DNA from: Pseudomonas sp. CBZ-4
GTDB taxonomy: Bacteria > Pseudomonadota > Gammaproteobacteria > Pseudomonadales > Pseudomonadaceae
Direction: 5' to 3'
Assembly: GCF_000346755.1 (NCBI RefSeq)
Contig: NZ_ANNV01000148.1
Coordinates: 62,001 to 126,000, forward strand
Length of the DNA: 64,000 bases
Part shown: positions 42,933-51,691 of the stretch, in pieces
Numbering within the stretch: the stretch's first letter is position 1
Layout: each line of letters begins with the position of its first letter
Made by a program: the position numbers and the translations under genes
The notes under the pieces: generated by a model
The model's input: the letters and a program-made list of their open reading frames with translations, nothing else
Database searches by the model: none
Told to the model about the DNA's origin: nothing

Positions 42933-43697
42933 TCAGCGTTCGGCGAAGACCACCAGCACGTCGGTGCTGAAGGTGCCGTCGGCTTGAATTTCGTAGTAGT
43001 CGCGCACTTCCTGGCCCATCGCCTGTTGCAGCGCCAGGATCGCAGCGCGCAAGACTTCTGGCGTGCGCATGCGTTCGACCCAGGAGGTGTATTCCAGGCG
43101 CAGGCGCTGGCGGCTGCTGTTGCGTACGTGCAAACCGGACTCGCTGAGCTGCTGCATCCACTCGGCGGCGGCGTAATCGCGCACATGGCTGGTGTCGCGC
43201 AGCACTTCGACGGTTTGCAGGTAAGTGTCCAACAACGGGCTGCCCGGTGACAAGACGTCGACAAAGGCCGCCACGCCGCCCGGCTTGAGCACACGGCGCA
43301 CTTCGCGCAAGGCCAGGCCGAGGTCGCTCCAGTGGTGGGCCGAGTAACGGCTGAACACAAAGTCGAACTCGCCGTCGGCGAACGGCAGGCGTTCGGCGGC
43401 GCCGTGGACGGTGCGGATGTTATCGAGGCCACGGTCGCTGGCAGCGGTCGCCACCACGTCAAGCATCTGCTGGGACAGATCGTAGGCGACCACTTCTTTC
43501 ACCAGTGGCGCGACGTGGAAACTGACATGACCGGCGCCGCAACCCAAGTCCAGCAGTCGTGCACTGCCCTGCCCGGCCAGTTCGGCCTGGAGCAGCGCGA
43601 ATTCGGTGCCTTGGGCGTGCACGGCACTGCTCAGGTAGGCCGAGGCTTGCTCGCCGAATTGTTTTTGCACGACTTGGGTGTGGGCGGTGCGGGTCAT
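42933..43697 (-). CDS. SAM-dependent methyltransferase within the leu cluster
   Basis: The 254-residue class I methyltransferase has motif I LDLGCGAG (residues 49-56) and motif II region GEFDFVFSRYSAHHW. The ATG at 43695-43697 follows AAGGA; the ORF before it is REP-derived. It sits between leuD and leuB as in other Pseudomonas. Its substrate is unknown, and no role in leucine synthesis is established. Confidence 0.88.
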   Translation of the reverse strand: MTRTAHTQVVQKQFGEQASAYLSSAVHAQGTEFALLQAELAGQGSARLLDLGCGAGHVSFHVAPLVKEVVAYDLSQQMLDVVATAASDRGLDNIRTVHGAAERLPFADGEFDFVFSRYSAHHWSDLGLALREVRRVLKPGGVAAFVDVLSPGSPLLDTYLQTVEVLRDTSHVRDYAAAEWMQQLSESGLHVRNSSRQRLRLEYTSWVERMRTPEVLRAAILALQQAMGQEVRDYYEIQADGTFSTDVLVVFAER

Positions 43698-43734
43698 GGT
43701 GGTTTTCCTTGGGTTTTGGGTTGGCTGTACTGGC

Positions 43735-43820
43735 GCTATCGCAGGCAAGCCAGCTCCCACATTGATCGGTGTTCTCCTGAACAACTCGGTCAACTGTGGG
43801 AGCGGGCTTGCCCGCGATGG
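43735..43820. repeat. Mixed REP-like pair (CTGG type and CGGG type)
   Basis: A CTGG-type copy (GCTATCGCAGGCAAGCCAGC..., ending CCCACA at 43761) faces a CGGG-type copy (TGTGGGAGCGGGCTTGCCCG from 43795). Two sequence families are joined in one pair in the leuD-methyltransferase gap. Confidence 0.85.
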
Positions 43821-43841
43821 GGCCCGCACGGTTACCGCCAA

Positions 43842-44486
43842 TCAGGCATCGCGAAACAACCAAGGCTGGCTCGCCCGGTGCTTGGCCTCAAACGCTGCAA
43901 TCGCATCGCCGTCCTGCAAGGTCAGGCCGATATCGTCCAAACCATTGATCAGGCAGTGCTTACGGAACGCATCCACCTCAAAGTGATACACCTTGCCATC
44001 CGGGCGGGTCACGGTTTGCGCCGCCAGATCGACGGTCAACTGGTAGCCCACGTCGGCTTCCACCTGCTTGAACAACTCATCGACTTCTTCGTCGGTCAAG
44101 ATGATCGGCAACAAGCCGTTCTTGAAGCTGTTGTTGAAGAAGATGTCGGCATAGCTCGGCGCGATGATGCTGCGAAAGCCATATTCTTCCAGGGCCCACG
44201 GCGCGTGTTCACGGCTGGAGCCGCAACCGAAGTTCTCGCGGGCGAGCAACACGCTGGCGCCCTGGTAGCGCTCGGCGTTGAGCACGAAGTCCTGGTTCAG
44301 CGGGCGCTTGGAGTTGTCCTGGTAGGCGTAGCCCACGTCCAGGTAGCGCCACTCGTCGAACAGATTCGGGCCGAAACCGGTGCGCTTGATCGACTTCAAG
44401 AACTGCTTGGGGATGATCTGGTCGGTGTCGACGTTGGCACGATCCAAAGGAGCGACAAGGCCGGTGTGTTGGGTAAAAGCACGCAT
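43842..44486 (-). CDS. leuD: 3-isopropylmalate dehydratase small subunit
   Basis: The 214-residue swivel domain of isopropylmalate isomerase has NVDTDQIIPKQFLK, GCGSSREHAPW and FFNNSFKNGLLPI motifs. It joins LeuC to isomerise 2- to 3-isopropylmalate. It follows leuC by 10 bases. Confidence 0.97.
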   Translation of the reverse strand: MRAFTQHTGLVAPLDRANVDTDQIIPKQFLKSIKRTGFGPNLFDEWRYLDVGYAYQDNSKRPLNQDFVLNAERYQGASVLLARENFGCGSSREHAPWALEEYGFRSIIAPSYADIFFNNSFKNGLLPIILTDEEVDELFKQVEADVGYQLTVDLAAQTVTRPDGKVYHFEVDAFRKHCLINGLDDIGLTLQDGDAIAAFEAKHRASQPWLFRDA

Positions 44487-44496
44487 CGGGTATTCC

Positions 44497-45915
44497 TCAG
44501 ATCAATTCGCGAACGTCGATGAAACGACCGTTGACGGCAGCCGCAGCAGCCATGGCCGGGCTGACCAGATGGGTACGCCCACCGGCGCCCTGGCGCCCTT
44601 CGAAGTTACGGTTGGAGGTGGACGCGCAATGCTCGCCCGACTCCAAACGGTCCGGGTTCATCGCCAGGCACATCGAGCAACCCGGCTCACGCCATTCAAA
44701 ACCGGCTTCGAGGAAGATCTTGTCCAGGCCTTCGGCTTCGGCTTGCGCCTTGACCAGGCCCGAACCCGGCACCACGATGGCCTGCTTGATGGTCGAAGCC
44801 ACCTTGCGGCCCTTGGCGATCACCGCCGCAGCACGCAAGTCTTCGATCCGCGAGTTGGTGCAGGAACCGATGAACACGCGATCCAACTGGATGTCGGTGA
44901 TCGCCTGGTTGGCCTGCAAGCCCATGTACTTCAAGGCGCGCTCGATGGAGCCGCGCTTGACCAGGTCGGTTTCCTTGGCCGGGTCCGGCACGTTCTGGTC
45001 AACGGCCAGGACCATTTCCGGCGAGGTGCCCCAGCTGACTTGCGGCTTGATCTGAGCAGCGTCGAGCTCGACCACGGTGTCGAACACCGCATCGGTGTCG
45101 GAGACCAGGTCTTTCCAGGCTTCGACCGCGGCATCCCAATCGGCACCGGCCGGTGCAAATGGACGGCCCTTGACGTATTCGACGGTCTTTTCGTCCGCCG
45201 CCACCATGCCGACGCGGGCACCGGCTTCGATGGACATGTTGCAGATGGTCATGCGGCCTTCGATGGACAGGTCGCGAATGGCGGTGCCGGCGAACTCGAT
45301 GGCATGGCCGTTACCGCCGGCGGTGCCGATCTTGCCGATCACGGCCAGGACGATGTCCTTGGCGGTCACGCCGAACGGCAACTGGCCTTCGACCTTGACC
45401 AACATGTTCTTCATCTTTTTCGCGACCAGGCACTGGGTGGCGAACACATGCTCCACCTCGGACGTGCCGATGCCGTGGGCCAAGGCGCCGAAGGCACCGT
45501 GGGTCGAGGTGTGGGAGTCGCCGCAGACCACGGTCATGCCCGGCAAGGTCGCGCCCTGCTCCGGGCCGATCACGTGGACGATCCCTTGACGCACGTCATT
45601 CATCTTGAATTCGGTGATGCCATATTCGTCGCAGTAGTCGTCGAGGGTCTGCACTTGCAAGCGCGACACGGTATCAACGATGGCGTCGATGCCGCCCTTG
45701 CGCTCAGGGGTGGTGGGGACGTTGTGGTCCGGGGTGGCGATGATGGAATCGACGCGCCAAGGCTTGCGCCCGGCCAGTCGCAGGCCTTCGAACGCTTGGG
45801 GCGAGGTCACTTCATGGATGATGTGACGGTCGATATAGATCAGCGACGAGCCATCGTCGCGCCGTTTCACTTCATGGGAATCCCAAAGCTTGTCGTAAAG
45901 CGTTTTGCCGGCCAT
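44497..45915 (-). CDS. leuC: 3-isopropylmalate dehydratase large subunit
   Basis: The 472-residue aconitase-type protein has three Fe-S cysteines (GSCTNSRIEDLR and the GCSMCLAMN motif), and VCGDSHTSTHGAFGALA. With LeuD it performs the second step of leucine synthesis. The ATG at 45913-45915 has GAGGACC upstream and gives MAGKTLYDKLWDSHEV; a longer ORF start at 45960 is unsupported. A LysR gene is divergent upstream. Confidence 0.97.
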   Translation of the reverse strand: MAGKTLYDKLWDSHEVKRRDDGSSLIYIDRHIIHEVTSPQAFEGLRLAGRKPWRVDSIIATPDHNVPTTPERKGGIDAIVDTVSRLQVQTLDDYCDEYGITEFKMNDVRQGIVHVIGPEQGATLPGMTVVCGDSHTSTHGAFGALAHGIGTSEVEHVFATQCLVAKKMKNMLVKVEGQLPFGVTAKDIVLAVIGKIGTAGGNGHAIEFAGTAIRDLSIEGRMTICNMSIEAGARVGMVAADEKTVEYVKGRPFAPAGADWDAAVEAWKDLVSDTDAVFDTVVELDAAQIKPQVSWGTSPEMVLAVDQNVPDPAKETDLVKRGSIERALKYMGLQANQAITDIQLDRVFIGSCTNSRIEDLRAAAVIAKGRKVASTIKQAIVVPGSGLVKAQAEAEGLDKIFLEAGFEWREPGCSMCLAMNPDRLESGEHCASTSNRNFEGRQGAGGRTHLVSPAMAAAAAVNGRFIDVRELI

Positions 45916-46015
45916 CAGTCGGTCCTCATCATCGGTCTTTCTATGCCCTGGGCATTTCAATAACCCTTTGGCTTGTGAGGCTGATGGTATGGCGCTACAT
46001 TAAATAACTCAAATT

Positions 46016-46028
46016 CATATTTTTTATG
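46016..46028. promoter_or_regulatory. A/T-rich short inverted repeat in the leuC-lysR gap
   Basis: CATA-TTTTT-TATG lies in the 140-base divergent region, 28 bases before the LysR ATG. It could be part of a LysR operator, but the arms are only 4 bp, so support is weak. Confidence 0.2.
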
Positions 46029-46055
46029 CTTTGGATTACCAACTGGAATACCACA

Positions 46056-46946
46056 ATGGACCTGGCCAACCTCAACGCCTTTATTGCCATCGCCGAGACC
46101 GGCAGCTTCTCCGGCGCCGGTGAGCGCCTGCACCTGACACAACCGGCCATCAGCAAACGCATCGCCGGGCTGGAGCAACAATTGAAGGTACGCCTGTTTG
46201 ACCGCCTGGGTCGCGAAGTGGGTTTGACCGAAGCCGGACGGGCCCTGCTGCCGCGGGCTTATCAGATCCTCAATGTGCTCGACGACACGCGCCGCGCGCT
46301 GACCAACCTCACCGGCGAAGTCAGCGGGCGCCTGACCCTGGCCACCAGTCACCATATCGGCCTGCACCGCCTGCCGCCGATCCTGCGCACCTTCACCCGG
46401 GAATACCCGAACGTGGCGTTGGATATTCAGTTCCTCGACTCGGAAGTGGCCTACGAAGAAATCCTCCACGGCCGCGCCGAAGTGGCGGTGATCACCTTGG
46501 CGCCCGACCCCCATCACCTGGTGCGCGCCACCCCGGTGTGGGATGACCCGCTGGATTTTGTCGTGGCCCCCGAGCACAGCCTGATCAACAACGGCCACGT
46601 CAGCCTGGCGGATATTGCCGGCCACCCGGCGGTTTTCCCCGGCGGCAATACCTTTACACACCATATTGTCAGCCGATTGTTCGAGGCCCAGGGCCTGACG
46701 CCGAATATCGCGATGAGCACTAACTACCTGGAAACTATCAAGATGATGGTGTCCATCGGCCTGGCCTGGAGCGTTTTGCCGCGCACCATGCTGGATGATC
46801 AGGTGGCAAGTATCGCTTTGCCAGGCATACAACTCAGTCGCCAGCTAGGCTATATCGTGCACACCGAAAGGACGCTGTCGAACGCTGCGCGGGCTTTCAT
46901 GAGCCTATTGGATGCACAGGTCGATCTGCCAGGGATACCGGCATGA
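46056..46946 (+). CDS. LysR-family regulator divergent from leuC
   Basis: The 296-residue LTTR has an N-terminal winged helix-turn-helix (NLNAFIAIAETGSFSGAGERL) and a substrate-binding domain. Divergence from leuC suggests it senses a leucine pathway intermediate and controls leuCDB, as for related LysR genes beside leu operons; this is inference. The ATG was chosen at 46056 as giving MDLANLNAFIAI, the standard family start. Confidence 0.88.
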   Translation: MDLANLNAFIAIAETGSFSGAGERLHLTQPAISKRIAGLEQQLKVRLFDRLGREVGLTEAGRALLPRAYQILNVLDDTRRALTNLTGEVSGRLTLATSHHIGLHRLPPILRTFTREYPNVALDIQFLDSEVAYEEILHGRAEVAVITLAPDPHHLVRATPVWDDPLDFVVAPEHSLINNGHVSLADIAGHPAVFPGGNTFTHHIVSRLFEAQGLTPNIAMSTNYLETIKMMVSIGLAWSVLPRTMLDDQVASIALPGIQLSRQLGYIVHTERTLSNAARAFMSLLDAQVDLPGIPA

Positions 46947-47012
46947 TGCTGTGCGGCCTCAAGGTTTAGCCAAAACCGCGCCTTACGCCCATCGAGCCAA
47001 GGCCCTTTGATA

Positions 47013-50000
47013 ATGCGCAACCCCGTCGATTCCGTGCCACCGTTGCCCCGCATTTACGCCCTTGACCCCCAAGAGGCGGAACAGAGTTGGGACAGTGCGC
47101 CGCAATTGCTGGCCGCCCTGAATGCGGCCCGGCTGGGCGCATGGTGCTGGGAAATCGACACGGGAAAGATCAGCTGGTCACGGGGCACCCAGGCGCTGTT
47201 CGGCTTCGATCCGCGTACGCCGTTGCCCAAGGACCTGGATTACCTCGACCTGCTCGCCCCGGCTGACCGCGCCAAAGTCGTGCGCGCCTTCCATGCGGTG
47301 CTGGCCGGCGAGCCGCTCGAACAGGCGATGCGCCATCGCATCCAGTGGCCCGATGGCACCTTCCACTGGCTGGAAATCAACGGCAGCCTGGCGCCGGACA
47401 AGAGCGGACGCCGCCGAATGATCGGGGTGATCCGTGAGATCACCCACCAGCGTGAACGGGAAAACGCCCTCGGCCACTCCGAAAAGCGCTTCGCCACGCT
47501 GTTTCACCTGTGCCCGAACATGGTGCTGCTGACCCGCCAGGCCGACGGTCTGATCAGCGAAGCCAACCAGTATTTCGAGATTCACTTCGGCTGGCCGGTC
47601 GCCGACGCCATCGGCCGCACCACCCTGGACCTCGGCCTGTGGCGCCACCCCGAGCAACGTGCGCAACTGGTCAAGGCCACCCAGCGCAAGGGCGAACCCA
47701 TCACCATGGAGGTGCAGTTCTGCGCCAGCAACGGCCAGATCCACGATGGCACCCTCAGTGCGCAGAAGGTCGAGCTGGATGGCGAGGCGTACCTGATCAG
47801 CACCTTTCTCGACACCACCGAACGCAAGAACGCCGAACAAGCCCTCAAGGACAGCCAGGAGCGCCTCGACCTGGCCCTGGACTCCGCGCAACTGGGCACC
47901 TGGGACTGGCACATTCCCACCGGCATGCTCTACGGCTCGGCCCGCGCCGCCCAACTCCACGGCCTGCCGCCCGAGCCATTCCACGAATCCTTCGATGCAT
48001 TTTTCGAGGGCATGTCCGATGCAGACCGCGAAGGCATGCGCAACGCCTACCGCAGCCTGCGCGAAGGCCCAGACGGTAATTACCAATTGACCTACCGCGT
48101 GCAGGTCGAAGACGGCAGCCCGCGCTACCTGGAAAGCCGTGCGCGCCTCTATCGCGATGAAGCCGGCAAGCCGTTGCGCATGGCCGGCACCTTGCTGGAC
48201 ATCACCGACCAGGTCGAACGCGAACAACGCCTGAGCGCCTCCGAAGAGAAATTCGCCAGCCTGTTCCAGGCCAGCCCCGACCCCATCTGTGTCACCGCCC
48301 TGGACAGCGGGATGTTTATCGAGATCAACCCGGCCTTTACCCAGACCTTTGGCTGGGCCGCCGCCGAGGTCATCGACAAAAGCGCCGAACAGATCGGCCT
48401 GTGGGATGACTCCAGCAAACGCCTGCAACGTATCGAGCGGGTGATTCGCGAACAGTCATTGAGCAATGTGGCCATTGTCGTCCACCACAAGGACGGCCAG
48501 AGCCTGACCTGCGTGATCTCCAGCCGCTTGATCACGGTCAGCGACCAACCGTGCATCGTCACCACCCTGCGCGACATTACCCAGCAGCAACGCTCGGAAG
48601 CGGCGCTCAAGGCTAGCGAAGAGAAATTCGCCAAGGCGTTCCATTCCAGCCCCGACGCGATCTCCATCACTGAGCGCGACACCGGCCGTTATGTGGAGGT
48701 CAACGATGGCTTTTGCCGCTTGACCGGTTATCGCGCCGAAGAGGCCATCGGGCTCACGCTGTACCAGATCGGCATCTGGGCCGACGAGAACCAGCGTGCC
48801 GCACTGTTGGCCGAGTTGCAGATCAAGGGGCGCATCCATCACCTGGAAATGCTCTGGCACAACAAACGCGGCGACGTGCTGGCGGTGGAAGTCTCGGTCG
48901 AACCGATCACCCTCAATGAAATGCCCTGCCTGCTGCTGACGGCCCGCGATGTCAGCCTGCTGAAAAACGCCCAGGCGCAGATCCGCCACCTGGCGTACCA
49001 CGACCCCCTGACCAACCTGCCCAACCGCGCCCTGCTGATGGACCGCCTGAGCCAGCAGATCGCCCTGCTCAAGCGCCACAACCTGCGCGGTGCACTGCTG
49101 TTCCTCGACCTCGACCACTTCAAGCACATCAACGATTCCCTCGGCCACCCGGTGGGCGACACCGTGCTGAAAATCGTCACCGCCCGCCTGGAAGCCAGCG
49201 TGCGCATGGAAGACACCGTGGCGCGCCTGGGCGGCGATGAATTTGTGGTGCTGCTCAGCGGCCTGGATGGCTCGCGCAACGAAGTCAGCAACCAGGTGCA
49301 GGAGTTGGCCGATACCCTGCGCGAGTTACTGTCGGAGCCGATGTTTCTCGACGGCCATCGCTTGCAGGTCACGCCGAGCATCGGCGTCGCGCTGATCCCC
49401 GACCACGGCTCCACCCCGGCCGACCTGCTCAAGCGCGCCGACATCGCCCTGTACCGCGCCAAGGACTCCGGGCGCAACACCACGCAGATGTTCCACAACA
49501 GCATGCAGAAAACCGCCAGCGAACGCCTGCGCATGGAAACCGACCTGCGCCTCGCCCTCTCGCGCGGTGAGTTCAGCGTGCATTACCAACCCCAGGTGGA
49601 TGCGCGTGGCAACCAGATCATCGGCGCCGAAGCCCTGGTGCGCTGGCAGCACCCGCAACTGGGTGCGCAGTCGCCCACGGAATTTATCAAGGTCCTGGAG
49701 GACAGCGGACTGATCCTGGAGGTGGGCACCTGGATCCTCGACGAGGCTTGCGCGGCGTTCCAGCAATTGATTGCGGACGGCCTGATCGACCCGCTCAAGT
49801 TCAGCCTGTGCGTGAACATCAGCCCCCGGCAGTTTCGCCAGAACGACTTCGTCGAGCGGGTGGAACGCAGCCTCAATCAGCACGACCTGCCCTGCAGCCT
49901 GCTGAAACTGGAAATTACCGAAGGCATCGTGATCCAGAACCTGGACGACACCGTGGCCAAGATGCGCCGCCTGAAAAAGCTCGGCGTCAGTTTCGCGATG

Positions 50001-50291
50001 GATGATTTCGGCACCGGCTATTCATCGCTGACCTACCTCAAGCGCCTGCCGGTGGACGCGCTGAAGATCGACCAGTCGTTTGTGCGCGATGCGACCCACG
50101 ACCCCAACGACGCAGAAATCATCCGCGCCATTGTGGCCATGGCCCGCAGCTTGAACCTGGAGGTGATTGCCGAGGGTGTGGAAACCCCGGAGCAACTGGC
50201 GTTCCTGCAAATGCTGGGGTGCCATGTGTACCAGGGGTACCTGCATAGCCGGCCGTTGCCGATCGAGCAATTCAGGCAACTGTTCAGCTAG
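47013..50291 (+). CDS. Five-PAS GGDEF-EAL cyclic-di-GMP protein
   Basis: This 1092-residue protein has five PAS-type modules (starting near residues 30, 155, 280, 405 and 530), then GGDEF and EAL domains. GGDEF is intact (740-744) with an upstream RMED I-site (RxxD, five residues before GGDEF) for feedback. EAL is intact (873-875), with DDFGTG and EGVET motifs also present. Both synthesis and breakdown of c-di-GMP are thus possible; net activity cannot be read. No transmembrane segment or signal peptide is seen. The ATG at 47013 follows AAGG. It converges on the effector-like cluster. Confidence 0.93.
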   Translation: MRNPVDSVPPLPRIYALDPQEAEQSWDSAPQLLAALNAARLGAWCWEIDTGKISWSRGTQALFGFDPRTPLPKDLDYLDLLAPADRAKVVRAFHAVLAGEPLEQAMRHRIQWPDGTFHWLEINGSLAPDKSGRRRMIGVIREITHQRERENALGHSEKRFATLFHLCPNMVLLTRQADGLISEANQYFEIHFGWPVADAIGRTTLDLGLWRHPEQRAQLVKATQRKGEPITMEVQFCASNGQIHDGTLSAQKVELDGEAYLISTFLDTTERKNAEQALKDSQERLDLALDSAQLGTWDWHIPTGMLYGSARAAQLHGLPPEPFHESFDAFFEGMSDADREGMRNAYRSLREGPDGNYQLTYRVQVEDGSPRYLESRARLYRDEAGKPLRMAGTLLDITDQVEREQRLSASEEKFASLFQASPDPICVTALDSGMFIEINPAFTQTFGWAAAEVIDKSAEQIGLWDDSSKRLQRIERVIREQSLSNVAIVVHHKDGQSLTCVISSRLITVSDQPCIVTTLRDITQQQRSEAALKASEEKFAKAFHSSPDAISITERDTGRYVEVNDGFCRLTGYRAEEAIGLTLYQIGIWADENQRAALLAELQIKGRIHHLEMLWHNKRGDVLAVEVSVEPITLNEMPCLLLTARDVSLLKNAQAQIRHLAYHDPLTNLPNRALLMDRLSQQIALLKRHNLRGALLFLDLDHFKHINDSLGHPVGDTVLKIVTARLEASVRMEDTVARLGGDEFVVLLSGLDGSRNEVSNQVQELADTLRELLSEPMFLDGHRLQVTPSIGVALIPDHGSTPADLLKRADIALYRAKDSGRNTTQMFHNSMQKTASERLRMETDLRLALSRGEFSVHYQPQVDARGNQIIGAEALVRWQHPQLGAQSPTEFIKVLEDSGLILEVGTWILDEACAAFQQLIADGLIDPLKFSLCVNISPRQFRQNDFVERVERSLNQHDLPCSLLKLEITEGIVIQNLDDTVAKMRRLKKLGVSFAMDDFGTGYSSLTYLKRLPVDALKIDQSFVRDATHDPNDAEIIRAIVAMARSLNLEVIAEGVETPEQLAFLQMLGCHVYQGYLHSRPLPIEQFRQLFS

Positions 50292-50294
50292 CTG

Positions 50295-51593
50295 TCACAC
50301 CAACTTCAACGCGCGCAACCCGCTGGTCATCCAGCGTGAGGATCCCAGGTCATGCTTTTCCCCATAGAAGTCGAGCACCCCGTTAACCACCACGACCGAG
50401 TGCCAGCTGTTGGCCAGGGTGCCAATCGCGCCGGCAGCCAGTTCGCGGGCATCACTTTCGCGAACATACCCAAAAAGCCCCAGCCGGCGTAACGCCTCAC
50501 CTGGCCATTCGCCATCGTTGAGCGTGTCCATGGCCACGTCGAATCCCTGGTTGCCTCGGAAGTCGTTGTTCTCTAGTTGCGCACGCTTGGCGCTCACGGC
50601 ATACAGGAAGTTGGCGTCGTCCAGAAGTGTCTGATCACTGCCGCGCAACAGGGCCCCGCGCCTGGCCCTGCTCAGTTCGTCGTGATTCACGGACACCCTG
50701 ACGCCATCGCGCATGACTACGTCATAGCCCGAGGGCGTGGCGGCAACCTCTTTGTAGATGTCTGCGGGGCTCTGCCCGAACCGCATCATGGCTGCCTTGA
50801 TCGCCGATACCGTGACGCAATTGCCCTGCGCGCCTTGATAGAAACCCGACCAGATATCCTCGGGTTTTGCTCCTACTCGCTGGCTGGACTCGGCCGCATT
50901 GTCTCTACCTTGCCGAGTCGCATCAGGCACAGCGTTATAATTGAACAGCCGATACCCGTACCCTTGGTCGGCATGACGCCTATCACCGTAGCTGTGCTTT
51001 ACACCATCGAGCACAAACGCACTCCCCCGGCTATGGGTCTCCAACACACCCGCCACACCCTCACCTACCATCTCTTGTGCGGATACATATTGCGACAGCC
51101 CGTACACCCCCATCCCCTGCAGACATCTAAGGCTTGTCTCACCCTCCAGGGTTTTTGCCAGGGCCGCCTCGAAACTGGGATGCCCCCCCGACACTTGCTT
51201 GCGCTTTACGAACGCGGCAAACACGAAATTGGCATTGCTGACAGCCTCGGGGTCTGCACCACTGAAGCGCGATGCGAAGGATGCTTGCCGCAATTCGTCA
51301 TGGGAGAGCTGTACCTGGAACTCGTCCTTCATGGTAATGGCAAAACCACCGGCAACAGGCCTGACCTGGTCAAACATATCCTGCGGCGTTTTACCAAAGG
51401 TCATCATCATCATTTTGATCACCGCGGCATGGGTGCTGCAGTCAAAACTCTCACCGAACCGCCGCTCGCTTGCGTTGAACGCGCGAAGGATGTCATCGTT
51501 TTTTTCCCCCGCACCGGCCTGATCAACCACAGGCGTGGTCCCAGGCTTTAGCGGTGGCGCGTAAACAGAAGGGCTATACATAGAGGTATTCAT
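50295..51593 (-). CDS. Putative type III effector with two papain-like protease-type copies (cluster gene A)
   Basis: The 432-residue product has no family I recognise. Residues about 43-205 and 244-412 are two diverged copies of one domain (shared pattern IKxxMMxFGxxPxD, HDEL, AN and KR). Copy 2 has Cys259 in QGNCVTVSAIK and His398 in SWHSVVVVNG, a Cys-then-His order as in papain-like peptidases. Copy 1 keeps Cys52 but has Gly190 at the aligned His position, with His187 nearby, so it may be inactive. The first 12 residues lack acidic residues; Ser is 10% of the first 50. The ATG at 51591-51593 follows TAGGAA. Last gene of cluster C-B-A. Confidence 0.75.
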   Translation of the reverse strand: MNTSMYSPSVYAPPLKPGTTPVVDQAGAGEKNDDILRAFNASERRFGESFDCSTHAAVIKMMMMTFGKTPQDMFDQVRPVAGGFAITMKDEFQVQLSHDELRQASFASRFSGADPEAVSNANFVFAAFVKRKQVSGGHPSFEAALAKTLEGETSLRCLQGMGVYGLSQYVSAQEMVGEGVAGVLETHSRGSAFVLDGVKHSYGDRRHADQGYGYRLFNYNAVPDATRQGRDNAAESSQRVGAKPEDIWSGFYQGAQGNCVTVSAIKAAMMRFGQSPADIYKEVAATPSGYDVVMRDGVRVSVNHDELSRARRGALLRGSDQTLLDDANFLYAVSAKRAQLENNDFRGNQGFDVAMDTLNDGEWPGEALRRLGLFGYVRESDARELAAGAIGTLANSWHSVVVVNGVLDFYGEKHDLGSSRWMTSGLRALKLV

Positions 51594-51691
51594 ACAATGG
51601 GTTCCTACCACAAACAATAACGTCCCCTGTAAAACGTGCAGCCAGCACTAACACCGGCTGCTTGATACGTTCCACCTAAGGCAAACGACTG

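Noticed and set aside
51594..51691. Second hrp box before gene A
   Set aside because: GGAACG and GGAACC occur, but no CCACNNA lies 15 or 16 bases downstream.
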